Below are positions 13,325 through 25,799 of a DNA stretch of 64,000 bases, piece after piece. The stretch's first letter is position 1. Each line of letters opens with the position of its first letter. The notes below the pieces were generated by a model, which worked only from the letters and a program-made list of their open reading frames with translations, searched no databases and was not told where the DNA came from. Source of the DNA: Ascaphus truei. Taxonomy: Eukaryota > Chordata > Amphibia > Anura > Ascaphidae. A program made the position numbers and the translations under genes. The stretch is from contig CM071570.1 of the NCBI GenBank assembly GCA_036426205.1, forward strand, positions 7,891,747-7,955,746. The letters run 5' to 3'.

Positions 13325-13466
13325 ATAGTAAAATCCCCTCAGAACAGGGCATTACTGCCCAATTATGCCTGGGTGGGTTGTAAAGTCCCTCGGCTTCGCC
13401 TCGGGCCTTTCTTCAAATTTCCAGCCAGGGCATTATTGGCCAGTAATGCCCTGTTCTGAGGAATTA
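13325..13466. mobile_element. Palindromic MITE
   Basis: Left arm GTAAAATCCCCTCAGAACAG with GGGCATTACTG pairs with right arm CAGTAATGCCCTGTTCTGAG followed by GAATTATTAC. The interior contains CCTCGGCTTCGCCTCGGGC, itself a small hairpin. No coding capacity. Confidence 0.7.
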
Positions 13467-13469
13467 TTA

Positions 13470-14430
13470 CTTAAATACATCCGCAAAACCGCGAATCACC
13501 TTTTTTGATGATTGGACCAAAGGATCGGCCGATCAACTGCGGACTCCAAATGCACCCCAAACATTCACCTATCGCTAGTTATGCTGTAGGGCTTGGAGTA
13601 GTAACTTTTGCACAGATTTGCACAGACTAGTGAGACTTGTTGTCACATTTCATAAAATTTTAAATATTGCAGAATTTACCAAACGTAAAATATTTCTCTC
13701 TGTTGCCTCGCTCTCTTTGGATTAACTCTGACATTCTTACCTAGAAAAATTGCTTCAAAGGGTATACAGTACACTTTCAGAAACATGCAGAATTTAAAAA
13801 AAATGCATCAATCTTTACACAATAACTGAAGACATTTGAACATTCGAGTCACGATTATTTTAAGGTACATATTCTATTAAATTTAAAAACCTTCGGAAAC
13901 AAATATTTTTTTTTATTTTGTTGCTCTAGATATGCTATTCTGTGCTAGTCCGATATAAGTGAAATTCCCAAAGTTGGATTTTGCTGTGAAAACTGTGTTT
14001 TTTAGTTCAAACAAATTCAAAATTGGGACATTTTGGATATTACTTTTTTTTAAATAAAGTTGTTTCTGTAACAGATTTACGGTTCTAAGGGCCATATCAC
14101 TAAGCAATGACTAAGCATCTAAACATGCTACAGATGTTGGTTGGCCCAATTAACTGCCGCTAAGCATCAAGTCAGTGCTCCCAGCAAATATGGAGTCTTA
14201 TGCCTGAGCACTGCAGTAAATTTGAACCTAAATGATAGTCACACTGAGCTTTTAGAATTTGCGTAGACAGGTGGCCGGATTAGTTTTGCATGTAAATGCC
14301 ATTTGATGTATGATGGCTGTAAAGATCATGATATACATATGCCATTGCAATTAAGAAACTGAAGAATTGTGTTCAAGTACTGTACTGTAGATATCAAGTG
14401 AAAGAAAACAATGTTACATTTCACAGCCTA
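13470..14430. other. No gene seen; AT-rich intronic DNA
   Basis: Short words CCGCGAATC and GGATCGGCCGATC near 13490-13540 resemble the AATCC-type repeat. The rest shows no coding, RNA or clear mobile-element signal. Confidence 0.5.
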
Positions 14431-14579
14431 TGGGGGGGATATTCTAGTAGCTGCGGTTTGTGCAAAGGAGTGCGGAAAGAGCACTTGTACAGTATTTGCT
14501 TGTTTTTTATTCTGTAAGCCATTTTTCTTCTGCATGTCCAAACGGTGCAGAGAATAGGCTATTATTACTAAGCGGTATC

Positions 14580-15215
14580 ATTTCGAGGGTGTAAGTGAGT
14601 GGAAGGGGAGGGGGTCGCCGTAGGTGGATAATCCGGGATGATGTGAAACGTCCGTGAGGTCCTGGACTCCCCTCCCATACCATAGGATTTTATGAGGAGA
14701 CCGGAGGCACAGCACACACTAATGATGGTGGCGGAGACGCCCGAGGTTTGAGAATCCGCAACTCTGATCCTGGTTCCAGGGGAGTGCGGAACCCGACGCT
14801 ACGACCTTGATTGGGGGGACGAGAAGGGGACCCTGGGCGAGGGGTCGCGCGAAGACGTGGGAGTGCTTGATCCCTTTACATCCCGCGGTGAATTACCACA
14901 TAGGGCTCAATTCACTACCCCAAGGCGCTACACCCCCCGCCCCAAAGGACTGGGTATTGTGAGGGGAGGGAGACTGAGGGATGAATGTGGCGATGGGTAG
15001 CGGGAGAGAGGAAAGCGATCGGGGAGATGGGCGAGCCGGGAGATGATCCTGAGGGGAGGAGGAATGGAGCAGGGGGAGAGGTGACGCATGATGACGAGGA
15101 GGATGGAAGGGGGGAAGAGAGGTGAAGAGATGTGCTAATGTGAGTGGGGGGAGAGAGGAGGAGGGAGCGGGGCGAGATGTGCTAATGTGAGCCGGGGGGA
15201 GTGAGGTCTACAAAA
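14580..15215. repeat. GC- and purine-rich block with local tandem duplication
   Basis: Strand-asymmetric G/A-rich DNA. The phrase GATGTGCTAATGTGAG occurs twice (15129 and 15176), each followed by a GGGGGGAG-type run, showing a tandem duplication of about 47 bp. CpG content is higher than in the surroundings. No ORF of note. Confidence 0.55.
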
Positions 15216-16640
15216 TCCATATAAATCGGAAACGTGTTTTGGACCAGTTTGCCTATCTAGTCTGCTGGTTTGAGCATCGTCTGCTGGTTTATATTACGTC
15301 CCTGTATTAACATAGGAAAACAAAACAGGTGTATAAATGATTTGTCAATCAAACTCTCTAATGATTGTCATATAGTAGTTATGTCTTATCTGCAGTCATT
15401 TTTTGCTTTTCAAAACTCGTTAAGAAAAAAAAAAAAAAAAAAGCTTTTGCCTTCATCTGTTTTACCCCAATCGTCAAATGTAAGCAAAGAAATACATACA
15501 AAAATGTGTGCTTATTAAATTGGTTGCTTGCACAGATGAGCTCTAATTAGGTGAAAAACACAGTTGGATTAATTGGATTTCTATTCCTCAGTTTCAAAAT
15601 TAACACGTACCAAAAATAATACAAGCAGATGAATGAAACGAGAATGTTTCATATGCTCCTCTACCCTGTGCGTTAAGGGTTTGATTTAAATGAGTAAAGA
15701 TTTCATTATTTTTCTATTTTCTATTCTTAATGGTATACATCTTTTTTTCAACACTCCATCCCTTAAAGTGTCTTGTGGGGAATGCAAATGAAAACCTGTT
15801 TCCTACCATTCGCACTTTTCTGATTTGTATCCCTGGCTTAAAGATAAAAGCCATTTTCTTCTGCAATCCTTAAAGTAAAGCTTAAACCTTAACTCAATCA
15901 ATGAGTTTAATAAGAAGTGAATGCGATGGATTAGACTATGCCGGAGCCTTAAAACTCTAATTTATTGTACTACTTAGGCACCCAAAATCAAAACCTCTCG
16001 GCAATGTTTAACAAGCAAAAGAATTAAAGTACAATGATCAATCTCAAATTGTACTATTTAGCTCCCAAAATTGAAGTCTTTTAGTGCTCGTTAACAAGCA
16101 CAGGAATTAAAGTCAAATAATCAATCTCAAATTTGCCCATCAATACATTGTCCGGAGACAGTTAATATAAGGGGCACAATTACATCTTATTTGAGAACAA
16201 GTAACAAATCTCAAATTTCCATATGTCAAATATACAACAAGCAGTAACATATATAATGTGATATAAAAACAATGAACTGCATACACTAAGACCTGATGTA
16301 TTAGGATTTTAACAATGATTTTACTCCTTAAACTACAAAAACACAAGTCAAGTGAGTTTTCAATGAAAGAATCAAAGATGGCACATTTTGTTTTCATTGT
16401 GAATTTGAAGAGGATGTATTAACATTGAGCTGTGTGTTATGTTATGTTGTATCAGCTGGAAAACTAAAAGTCTTCTAGTAGTTATCGTGACAGTAGGGGC
16501 CCAGAGACAAGCATATTAAAGGTTAAGCCCGGTCCCTGGACCCTATCCGTCAAATGGATATACAGCATTGCACTGTACACCCATATACCTATGGCTCATG
16601 TGGCAAGCATGTAATGGGCTAAACAAAGTAATGTGCGTAA
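15216..16640. other. No gene seen; AT-rich intronic DNA
   Basis: Contains an A-tract at 15424-15442 and a direct repeat of a TCAATCTCAAAT-containing segment (about 16038, 16119 and, more weakly, 16206). Short ORFs here have no recognisable family features. Confidence 0.5.
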
Positions 16641-16641
16641 T

Positions 16642-16690
16642 GGCTTTTGCTGGGACTGGAGAAAGGGCTTTTGCTGGGACTGGAGAGGAG
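16642..16690 (+). repeat. Short direct repeat
   Basis: GGCTTTTGCTGGGACTGGAGA occurs twice in tandem, the second copy ending in GGAGAGGAGG. Confidence 0.8.
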
Positions 16691-16954
16691 GGGTGTACTC
16701 AGTCCTGGGGAACTGTGACTGAGGGCAGAGGTATTGTTCATCTCAGACTCTGAGGCAGCCATCTCGACAGGAGGTATTCAGCTGAAACTGACTAAGGTCT
16801 CAGCAGGGTTGCCATCTTCTATTGAAGGGTAACCCGTAAATAATTTTTTTAGACTTATCTTTTTCTTTTATATTTATCTTACCTTCAGCGGCGGCATGTC
16901 CCACCATCGGCAAACTCCCGGAATCCTCCCCTCCAAATTTCATCAACATGCCTG

Positions 16955-17200
16955 TGTGACGTCACGTGATGCCCGTTGCCATGACAATGAGATGCTTTGT
17001 GACGTCACAACATCAAGGAGCATCAAGATGCCATGACAATGGGACACCTTATGGTGACGAGATGTCACGTGATGCCACGTTGTCATGGCGTGCCACGTGA
17101 TGTCGTGATGTCACAGAGCATCTCGTTGTCATAACAACTGGCATCACATGATGTCACATAGCGTCCCATTGTCATGGCAATGTGGCACCATTTGATGTCG
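16955..17200. repeat. Palindromic repeat rich in TGACGTCA-like sites
   Basis: The left part (GACGTCACGTGATGCC, then TTGCCATGACAATGAGATGC) is mirrored by the right part (GCATCTCGTTGTCATAACAA, then GGCATCACATGATGTCAC). The exact CRE-type octamer TGACGTCA appears near 16957 and 17000. The arrangement fits a decayed palindromic transposon better than a promoter. Confidence 0.6.
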
Positions 17201-17376
17201 TGCAGCCATGTTGCCTTGATTTGCAGGGTAGATGCCGCCACAACCCAGAGATTTATGAGATAAACAGATAGCTCGGAGATATGTGCTCGAAACCCGTCGT
17301 CTCCGGGTCAAACCTGGAGTGGTGGCAATCGTGGGTCTCAATGGTTAGTTTGAATTTGCCACAGCCCTGATTGGCC

Positions 17377-17678
17377 TACAGATGCAACAGCCGGTTTTGA
17401 GCCAGAATGTGAGTAAAATTCACAAGCATCTTGCAAACCCTCTGCAGCAAAGTCCATAGACGCTGTAATGGCCCATCAGATTAACACAGGGGTTCCTGCG
17501 TTTGAATGGGGCTCACAGCCTAGTAGGATTCACACAGCATGAGTCCCATTCAAATGCAAGGACCCCTGCTGTGTTAATTCCATGGGCCATTACAGCGTCT
17601 GTGGACTATGTTGAGGATTTTCCCCGACATGTTCATGAATTCCTCAGAATCTGGGCCAAAACCGACAGTTCATCTGTA
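17377..17678. mobile_element. TA-flanked palindromic MITE, family 1 (copy 1)
   Basis: Terminal repeats TACAGATGCAACAGCCGGTT and, reversed, TACAGATGAACTGTCGGTTT. Inside, TAATGGCCCATCAGATTAAC at about 17468 is mirrored by GTTAATTCCATGGGCCATTA at about 17573. Two further copies of the family lie at 28993-29324 and 60251-60552. The TA ends suggest mobilisation by a Tc1/mariner-type transposase, which is an inference. Confidence 0.75.
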
Positions 17679-17955
17679 TGTAGCTCGCTCTGAAATTATG
17701 AATCTACATCTGAGAGTGAGAAGATAGCAGTCAGGTCAGGTCAGTGTAACTGATGGGCTTCAATTACAAAAGGTATTAATGCAGCATTTCTCGCTGCACT
17801 TTATTTTTTTTGGGGGGGGCAGGTTAATATATGCAGCATTTGATTACCGTTAATTTAAACTAATTGCCTAAAGTATGTCAGGACATGTCTGGTGGTTGCA
17901 TTAGTGCTTCCTTCTATGTACAATGGAGATAAGATAATGAAAAAAGGTGTTTTAT

Positions 17956-17958
<3 letters not shown>

Positions 17959-17988
<30 letters not shown>

Positions 17989-18016
17989 GAATAAAGGGAT
18001 CAGGAAAAAAAAAAAG
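17959..18016 (+). repeat. Poly(A) tracts
   Basis: A run of 28 A residues followed shortly by AATAAAGG and a second A-run. This could be the tail of a retroposed element, but no body was recognised upstream. Confidence 0.6.
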
Positions 18017-18118
18017 CTGCTTGGGATGCCCCTAGACCCAGGGGACTGAGTAAAAAAAACAAGCTGAACATACTGGTGCTATAGGCAAAAAAATCCTAGT
18101 CATGGAGCAGTATAGCAA

Positions 18119-18290
18119 ACAGAGGGAGCCAAGCGCACCAAAAAAGAAGTACTGTATGTTGATACAGGACCCTAATGAAGGAGCATTGCACCCAAACGTT
18201 GGATACCTTTGACCTGTGTAGTCATTAAATGATCTCTTTGCATTAACTTTATCCACATACTTCTTTTGTGGTGTGCTTGGCTCCCTCTGT
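18119..18290. mobile_element. Inverted-repeat element with a hammerhead-like centre
   Basis: Arms of about 32 bp: ACAGAGGGAGCCAAGCGCAC at 18119 pairs with GTGTGCTTGGCTCCCTCTGT ending at 18290, with one mismatch in these 20 bases. The centre carries the degenerate hammerhead-like phrase at 18171-18201. Confidence 0.7.
18171..18201 (+). ncRNA. Degenerate hammerhead-like motif
   Basis: CCTAATGAAG, a short pairing segment, then CCAAACGTTGG. Relative to the hammerhead core (CUGANGA ... GAAA) both boxes are mutated, so activity is unlikely. Confidence 0.2.
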
Positions 18291-19448
18291 TTTATATCAA
18301 AATAAGACATTATCTACAGTTGTGCAGCAGCAGGCTGACTTTAATATGCACCCGTTAATGCTTTGTGATGAGTATTTCTACCACAATATTTAACAGTGGT
18401 AACAAGTATTTTATCGCTTTAATGCATGCAACATGCTACTCATTATTTTTGTGTTGACAGGGTTAATAACTCCTGTTATATCTGTCCATTTTCATATCCA
18501 TTTTTAGACTATTTATTATTATTTGGTATGTATACACACGAGAAACAGAAAAAACAAACCAACACCCATAATGTTAAAGAGGTTATTGTACTTATTGTAG
18601 AAGTGCTGTCATCCCCAGATTTCTATGGAACAAAAACTTGAGGAAAGTTACTGTACTTCTGGGAATGAAGTGATTCTCAAATAGCAAAATACGGTAACTG
18701 TTGCTGTCTTGTCATAACACAAGCCACCATGGTCTGAAATGCGTAGTGCATATACATTATGTTATAACTCTGCTTAAGACAAATGTACCAGTGAGGAACA
18801 CAGTACTGTATATTCTAAAAGGAGAATTGCTTGTTATTTTTATCCTAACACATTATTACGTCTTTTGAAAAAAATGTATTTTTTCTGAAAGCCTTAGAGA
18901 TATACAGTACTTAATAAAAGATAAACTTACAAAGTCCTAAATAACCAATTCTCACCATTATTTTAGCATCTGCGGTACTATTGACAAAAACAAACTTATT
19001 TCTCATTCACAGCAGCCTGTGTATAGGAGATGTACTATACAGGTGCAGCAGATGTTATTACCCCTGTTAATGTGGAATAATATTTACCCCAATAACTGAG
19101 GCTCCAAACTAATAGACCTGAGGACCTGAGCACCCTTTCAGGGATAATACAACAGCAATTGCAGACAGTTATAATAAGGTAAAATAGTTTATTAACTGCT
19201 AAAGGGCTGTATATGGAGTTATACTTTGATGAAACTCAAAGGTAGTCGGCGGCTAGCCCAGAACTTGGTTGCCATGGAAATTATACTTTGCCCAGCAGCC
19301 CTAATACAGCTCTTATACTTCTATTAAACACATTATTAAACAAATCAGCATAAACATATACAGTAGTTCAAATTTCTTATAGAACATCACAAAAAGAGAT
19401 TATAGCTTGTCTCCCAGAAGTGTCCACAAAACATTGTCAAAGAAAAAC
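18291..19448. other. No gene seen; intronic DNA, possible LTR-like flank of the minisatellite
   Basis: 18291-19050 is plain AT-rich DNA. From about 19060 to 19448 the composition changes, with GGTAAAATAGTTTATTAACT (an antisense AATAAA-type signal), and the sequence runs straight into the 42-bp minisatellite. This could be part of a retroelement, but no termini were identified. Confidence 0.35.
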
Positions 19449-21506
19449 CTGCAGTGCCCTGCTTTCCCCATACCCACAAAGTCCCATACCCACAAAGTCC
19501 CATACCCACAAAGTCCCATACCCTGCGTGCACTGCTCTCCCCATACCCACAAAGTCCCATACCCCGCAGTGCCCTCCTTTCCCCATACCCACAAAGTCCC
19601 ATACCCACAAAGTCCCATACCCTGCAGTGCCATGCTCTTCCTATACCCACAAAATCTCATACCCTGCAGTGCACTGCTCTCCCCATACCCACAAAGTCCC
19701 ATACCCCGCAGTGCCCTGCTTTCGCCATACCCACAAAGTCCCATACCCACAAAGTCCCATACCCTGCAGTGCCTTGCTCTTCCTATACCCACAAAGTCTC
19801 ATACCCTGCAGTGCACTGCTCTTCCTATACCCACAAAGTCCCATACCCCGCAGTGCCCTGCTTTCCCCATACCCACAAAGTCCCATACCCACAAAGTCCA
19901 ACACCTGCAGTGCCTTGCTCTTCCTATACCCACAAAGTCTCATACCCTGCAGTGCACTGCTCTCCCCATACCACAAAGTCCATACCAACCCCGCAGTGCC
20001 TGCTTTCGCCATACCCACAAGTCCCATACCACAAAGTCTCAATCCTCAGTGCACTGCTCTTCCATACAGCACAAAGTCTCATACCCTGCAGTGCCACTTT
20101 CCTATACCCACAAAGTCCCAGACCCGCAGTGCCCGCTTCCCATTACCCACAAAGTCCCATACACCACAACAGTCCCATACCCTGCAGTGCCTTGCTCTTC
20201 CTAACTACCACAATAGTATAATTACTGCAGTGCACTGCTCTTCCTATACCCACAAAGTCCCATACCCTGCAGTGCACTGCTCTCCCCATAACCACAAAGT
20301 CCCATTACCGCAGTGCCCCTGCTTTCGCCATACCACAAAAGTCCCATACCCCAAAGTCCCATACCCTGCAGTGCTGCTCTTCCTATACCCACAAAGTCTC
20401 ATACCCTGCAGTGCAGCTCTTCCTATACCACAAAGTCCCATACCCCGCAGTGCCCTGCTTTCCCCATACCCACAAAGTCCCATACCCACAAAGTCCCATA
20501 CCCTGCAGTGCCTTGCTCTTCCTATACCCACAAAGTCTCATACCCTGCAGTGCACTGCTCTCCCCATACCCACAAAGTCCCATACCCCGCAGTGCCCTGC
20601 TTTCGCCATACCCACAACAGTCCCATACCACAAAGTCTCATATCCATGCAGTGCACTGCTTTCCTATACGCACAAAGTCTCATACCCTGCAGTGCACTGC
20701 TCTTCCTATACCCACAAAGTCCCATACCCGCAGTGCCCTGCTTCCCATTACCCACAAAGTCCCATACCCACAAAGTCCCATACCCTGCAGTGCCTTGCTC
20801 TTCCTATACCCACAAAGTCTCATACCCTGCAGTGCACTGCTCTTCCTATACCCACAAAGTCCCATACCTGCAGTGCACTGCTCTCCCCATAACCACAAGT
20901 TCATACCTGCGTGCACTGCTCTTCCTATACCCACAAAGTCCCATACCCTGCAGTGTACTGCTCTTCCTATACCCACAAAGTCCTATACCCTGTAGTGCAC
21001 TGCTCTTCCCATACCCACAATGTGCATACCCTACAGTGCTCTGGTCTGCCTATACCCACAAAGTCCCATTCCCTGCAGTGAATACCCTGCAGTGTCCTGC
21101 TTTTCCCCATATAAACAAAGTCCCATACCCTGCAGAGCACTACTCTTCCCATACCCATAAAGTCCCATACCCTGCAGTGCACTATTCTTCCCATACCCAT
21201 AAAGTTCCATACCCTGCCGAGCACTGCACTTCCCATACCCAAAATCTGCATACCCTGCAGTGCACTGCCCTTCCCATACAAATAATGTGCATACTCTGCA
21301 GTGCACTGCTCTTCCTATACCCACAAAGTCCCACACCCTGTAGTGCACTGCTCTTCCTATACCCACAATGTGCATACTATACCCTGCAGTGCTCTGATCT
21401 TCCTATACCCACAAAGCCCCATACCCTGCAGTACACTACTCTTCCCATACAGTCCCATACCCTGCAGTGCACTGCTCTTCCTATACCCACAACGTCCATA
21501 CCCTGG
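19449..21506 (+). repeat. 42-bp minisatellite (about 2.06 kb)
   Basis: The basic unit is CCCATACCCTGCAGTGCACT, then GCTCTTCC, then TATACCCACAAAGT, 42 bp in all. Many units contain an extra 16-bp step (CATACCCACAAAGTCC). Because 42 is divisible by three, frames stay open through many units, giving long ORFs in several frames on both strands (up to 490 codons); these are not genes. Units at 19970-20440 show many one-base losses, and the right end (20990-21506) is more diverged. Confidence 0.97.
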
Positions 21507-21559
21507 ATGACAGGTAGTGAATATCCAGTCCTTTGTCAGGATGGAAATACTAAATAATA

Positions 21560-22435
21560 TCTTCAATGGTTAAGCCACCACCCTGATCTATATAACTTGG
21601 CAGAGATACTCCCGTTATGGACTCACACTCCTATCACTCGCTGGTCATGGTTAGAGATAGGCAAATTTATTTTTGTGGCTCTTGATCCGCCTTGGATCGC
21701 CCGGTTCCTTTAGTCTGCAGAATTCCACAAATAGGGCTCAAAACGGGCGATTCGTCTTTACAGATTATTCTTTTATCACTGGCAATTCAATCCACGGTTT
21801 CCGCAATCCATTGGAGGATTTAAAGAGCCTTTGGCTTTCAGTGCTGACATATCCAGGGTCCTAGATAAATCAACTCCTTAACTAATGGAGGTGCATGGAG
21901 GGAACGCCCACTATTGGTTAAGATTAAGAATCAGCACAACATTTACTGTATCAAAGAAAATAAATCAATATATTATAGATATGTACATTTAATGCTGAGT
22001 TTTGCCCCAGTATGCTGATAAACTGTAATACATACTGTAGCTCCTAGGGGGTGGAAGGTCCCTTACACACTTTCCTTGCCAAAGGGTCATGCATTACGTA
22101 CTCACACCCATATGCAGCTAAAACAATACTCGAGTTACATGATGTACTGCATCCCTGTTTGAAGGCAAATAAAGTGCAATTTATTTTCTACTCTAAGAAA
22201 TTATTTGTTGTATTTTTGAGAATTCTTAATGCAAAGAAAATATGATTGTCGAGCACACAGAATGGAAAACATCCCAATGTAATGTGGGTTTTGCCTAATC
22301 CTTATGCCTTGGTAACTCCATGTACAGATGTAGCACGACTTACTGATCGTGTGGCTGTGGGAAAAAATGAGGAAAACTGTGACACAATCATAGCCCACTC
22401 CACAACCCCAGGAATAGAAAGGGTTGGGCCCTAGA
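21560..22435. other. No gene seen; intronic DNA
   Basis: A decayed AATCC/GGATT-type repeat is visible at 21655-21800. Nothing else is recognisable. Confidence 0.5.
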
Positions 22436-22490
22436 AGGATAATGCTGTGGGTGTCATTGCATCTGAATGGGACCCCACAGCATTAATCCT
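22436..22490. repeat. Short palindrome
   Basis: AGGATAATGCTGTGGGGT-like left arm (with GTGTC) and GGACCCCACAGCATTAATCCT-like right arm around GCATCTGAAT. It resembles the centres of the family 1 MITEs, which also carry TTTGAATGGG between the arms. Confidence 0.6.
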
Positions 22491-22627
22491 TCACTGTTGG
22501 GAGAGAATACTGATGCTAAACTTTTAGATGAACTGCTCCACCATCTCTGTCCCCGACTACATCATCAAAGGGGCTGGACAGGACATGTAACACTGTTGAT
22601 GGTCATATAGCCTCCCCCTCACGATGT

Positions 22628-22639
22628 AGAGACATATAC

Positions 22640-22710
<71 letters not shown>

Positions 22711-22713
22711 ATA
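22628..22713. repeat. (TA)n microsatellite
   Basis: About 85 bp of nearly pure TA, broken by two ATACATAT interruptions and one TATTATAT. It lies directly upstream of the L1-like remnant. Confidence 0.95.
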
Positions 22714-22732
22714 ACTGCTGCAGTTTGTAGAA

Positions 22733-24834
22733 ATTACTTAATCTCGAAAATGGTGCAATCATTTAAACCCTCAAAGTTATTATTCGTACTCATCCCCGGA
22801 ATTAGAAAAATAGTTCTCACCAGGGACTTCCCTGAGAGAACTATTACACAAAAATTGGAGAGACATCCCAATAATCCAAAGAAACAACACACTAATCAAG
22901 GACACCATAATAACGTGGAAACCAGTCAGGAAAAAATGTAAACTATCCTACACAATCTCGAGATACATACCAATCCAGGACAACCTCAAATTCATACCAG
23001 GGAAGACTCAACTATCATTCCAAATATGGAAACAAAAAGGCATCACATGTTTAGAGCATGTGATCAACATAGAAAAACAGGAATACATGACATTCCAAGA
23101 GTTTACACAAATATGGGACATCCCCGAAAATCTAATGCACGCTTTTTCATACACACAACTACTCAGCTTTTGCAAAAAAAATGACAAATCATAAAATAAC
23201 AGTGTTAAAAAACAATAAAATAGGCGAGTATTTTAATTTGAAAAAACAAGAAAAAAGCAAACTGTCAAAACTATATAATATCATAAGGGACCAAGATATG
23301 GGAAGCACACACGCTAACACACTCAGAGCATGGCAAAAGGACTTCCCAGAAATACAAAACATGGATCAACTGATAAAGGGCATCACAAGGGTAAACAAGA
23401 TTATACCATCAGAGACATGGAGATAAATGCAATATAAAATAACATAGGGCCTACATAGCATTTGTCAGACAGATAAAATCAAAGACAGAAGACACTACAT
23501 TTTGCCCCAAATGCAAGACACCTAAAGCAGATCTTAAACACTGCCTCTGGACATGTATACATATATCCAGATACTGGGACCAAGTGCTAGAATATATAAA
23601 AACAAAATTAAAGATTACATGGGTGAAAGATACAATCCCTATGGTTTTCGCGAACATAGAGAACTGGACAGAGGGCAGACAAATCAGCAGATCAGTGACT
23701 AGACCCACTGAAGTTATTCTTCTAGCCGGAAGAAAGATCATTATGCTAAATTGGATACAGCCACAACAGCCATCAATGGAAAACCTACACGACACACTAC
23801 ACAAACTAATGACGTTAGATAGACTGGAGACTCGTATAGACAGAAACAGAACACTGAGAGACTTTCATGAAAGATGAGACTGGTTCCTTGAAGACAGAGA
23901 TATGAGGACAAAGGACGGTAAAGGATAAAAGACCTAGATAGGGGAAGGATGGAGGATAAAGGAAAAAGAGGGGATATTCCAACACAACTACGTGAGTTTG
24001 AGTTTAAAGTTAAAATAGATAAGGATATGAGTTTGAAAAAAAAATTATATACTGACAGTCTTGGTTAGAACATAACAAGGACGACAAGATAAATACCAGA
24101 ACCACACAAAGAGGAAAGCAAAAAAAAAAAAAGAAATCGAGAGGCACTAGGAATGTGGAAGGGGGCGGACGCGGTCCCGCTGAGACACGGAAAATGGCAA
24201 ATAACAAGGGGTTGGACCTCATACAGGAAAGGGGAGACACCACAGCAACACAAACACAAGCCAAACAGGATCCCATGGGGGATAAAGGCTATAAACCAAA
24301 CTGCCAGGTGGGTGGGGAGGCGGGATCGCGTCGGTCCCAAGATATTACAGGCATACCCCGCATTAACGTACGCAATGGGACCGGAGCATGTATGTAAAGC
24401 GAAAATGTACTTAAAGTGAAGCACTCCCTTTTTCCCACTTATTGATGCATGTACTGTACTGCAATCGTTATATAAGTGCATAACTGATGTAAATAATGCA
24501 TTTGTAACAGGCTCTATAGTCTCCCCGCTTGCGCACACCTTCGGTACAGGTAGGGAGCCGGTATTGCTGTTCAGGACGTGCTGACTGGCGCATGCGTGAG
24601 CTGCCGTTTGCCTATTGAGCGAGATGTACTTACTCGCGAGTGTACTTAAAGTGAGTGTACTTAAACCGGGGTATGCCTGTACTAACCAAAAATAAGGACC
24701 AGGACCAACGCAAATTAAGAGGGAAAAGTATATGATATGTGGTCAAAACATGGGACACATTGTGATCATAAATGTCAAAAATGATTGTCTATATGTTGAA
24801 AGTGAACTTAATAAAAAAGATTTGTGAAAAAAAA
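22733..24834 (+). mobile_element. L1-like LINE, 3' part of ORF2 and 3' UTR (decayed)
   Basis: The plus strand translates, with frame changes, into the C-terminal part of an L1-type ORF2. Visible pieces include FQIWKQKGITCLEH near 23016, a CPKC...H...C zinc-knuckle-like block near 23499-23560 (CPKCKTPKADLKHCLWTC), and the tryptophan/charged tail around 23740-23890. RT and endonuclease domains are missing, so the copy is 5' truncated. Stops and shifts show it is dead. The end near 24807-24834 has AATAAAAAAG and an A-rich tail. A MITE interrupts the 3' UTR at 24348-24679. Confidence 0.75.
24348..24679. mobile_element. TA-flanked MITE with ACAGGCATACCCCG termini
   Basis: Left end CAGGCATACCCCGCATTAA and right end CCGGGGTATGCCTG are inverted repeats. 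A TA dinucleotide flanks each side (24346-24347 and 24680-24681), the signature of Tc1/mariner-class insertion. GTACTTAAAGTGA occurs inside both termini. It has no coding capacity and was inserted into an L1-like 3' UTR. Confidence 0.85.
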
Positions 24835-24839
24835 TAGTT

Positions 24840-25795
24840 ATTATTCACCCAAATCATTTTTTGAGCGCATGCTACAGGTATATACTTTGATTTTTCCATA
24901 TATCTAGTTCGAAGAGGTACATGTTTTTCAAAATGTGCACACTGTACAATATTTGCAATGATATCAACGTGTACTGTACATTAACGGCAGAATTGGCAAA
25001 TGTTAAACTCCTCTTTTTCAGTGAAAGTTAAAACTGTGGCTTTTGGCAATAACGGAGTTTAGCTAAAATAAAATCTTCATTTAATTGAAATATAATGGAC
25101 TATAATCCCAATTTTGAACATTAAAAAAAAAAAAAAAAAAGACATTTCAGAGATAAAAGTGTTAATATAAACTTTCACCAAATAAAGAATCTCCAATTTT
25201 ACCCTGACTTACAATCGCTCACTTTGAAAGAAAGCAAGGTTATATCTTATTTACAGTTGGGTAATCAGTTAGTAAATTAGGATTTAAATTATGTATTAAT
25301 ATGCATTTAAATTAGTGTGAAATACATCTATCAAACTGAATATAACAGAAGGCTTGCAGCCAGAGATTGGTCACATTATTGTGAATTATAGGAATATAAT
25401 GATAAATAAGAGGGGTTGGTGTCTTCTGGGACATTTTATAGCTTCCATATACAGTACTTCCTCAAGGGAAATGGGGGAGTGGAGTCATGTCTATATGGCT
25501 AGTATGTATATGGCAGATACTACTGAATAACTGTACCATTTGTCATATGAAACTGGTCAACCATGTTTATTAAAAATGATAAACTCTGCCTAAATGTAGA
25601 TATGATATTAATAGTGTTTAAATTATAGTATGTTAGGGATTAATCTGCTTCACTTTAAATTCCTTGTCAGCCAATTGCCCAGCCTGTTATTGGCAATTAG
25701 GTCTGCTTTATAGGGGGAAGCCATGTGATTTGGTAGTAGTAGAAGTTTGAACTTAGTTTGGGGATGCATTGCACTTGAAGTGTTCATATTTTAAC
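24840..25795. other. No gene seen; AT-rich intronic DNA
   Basis: Contains an A-tract at 25122-25140. No element termini, RNA gene or plausible coding region was recognised. Confidence 0.5.
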
Positions 25796-25799
25796 TCAC

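Noticed and set aside
19420..20892. 490-codon ORF (plus strand) with Pro/Tyr/Ser-rich repeats
   Set aside because: It lies wholly in the 42-bp minisatellite; similar ORFs occur in other frames and on the other strand, as expected for a repeat with a period divisible by three.
19449..21506. Possible CRISPR array
   Set aside because: Regular repeats without unique spacers, in vertebrate DNA; it is a minisatellite.
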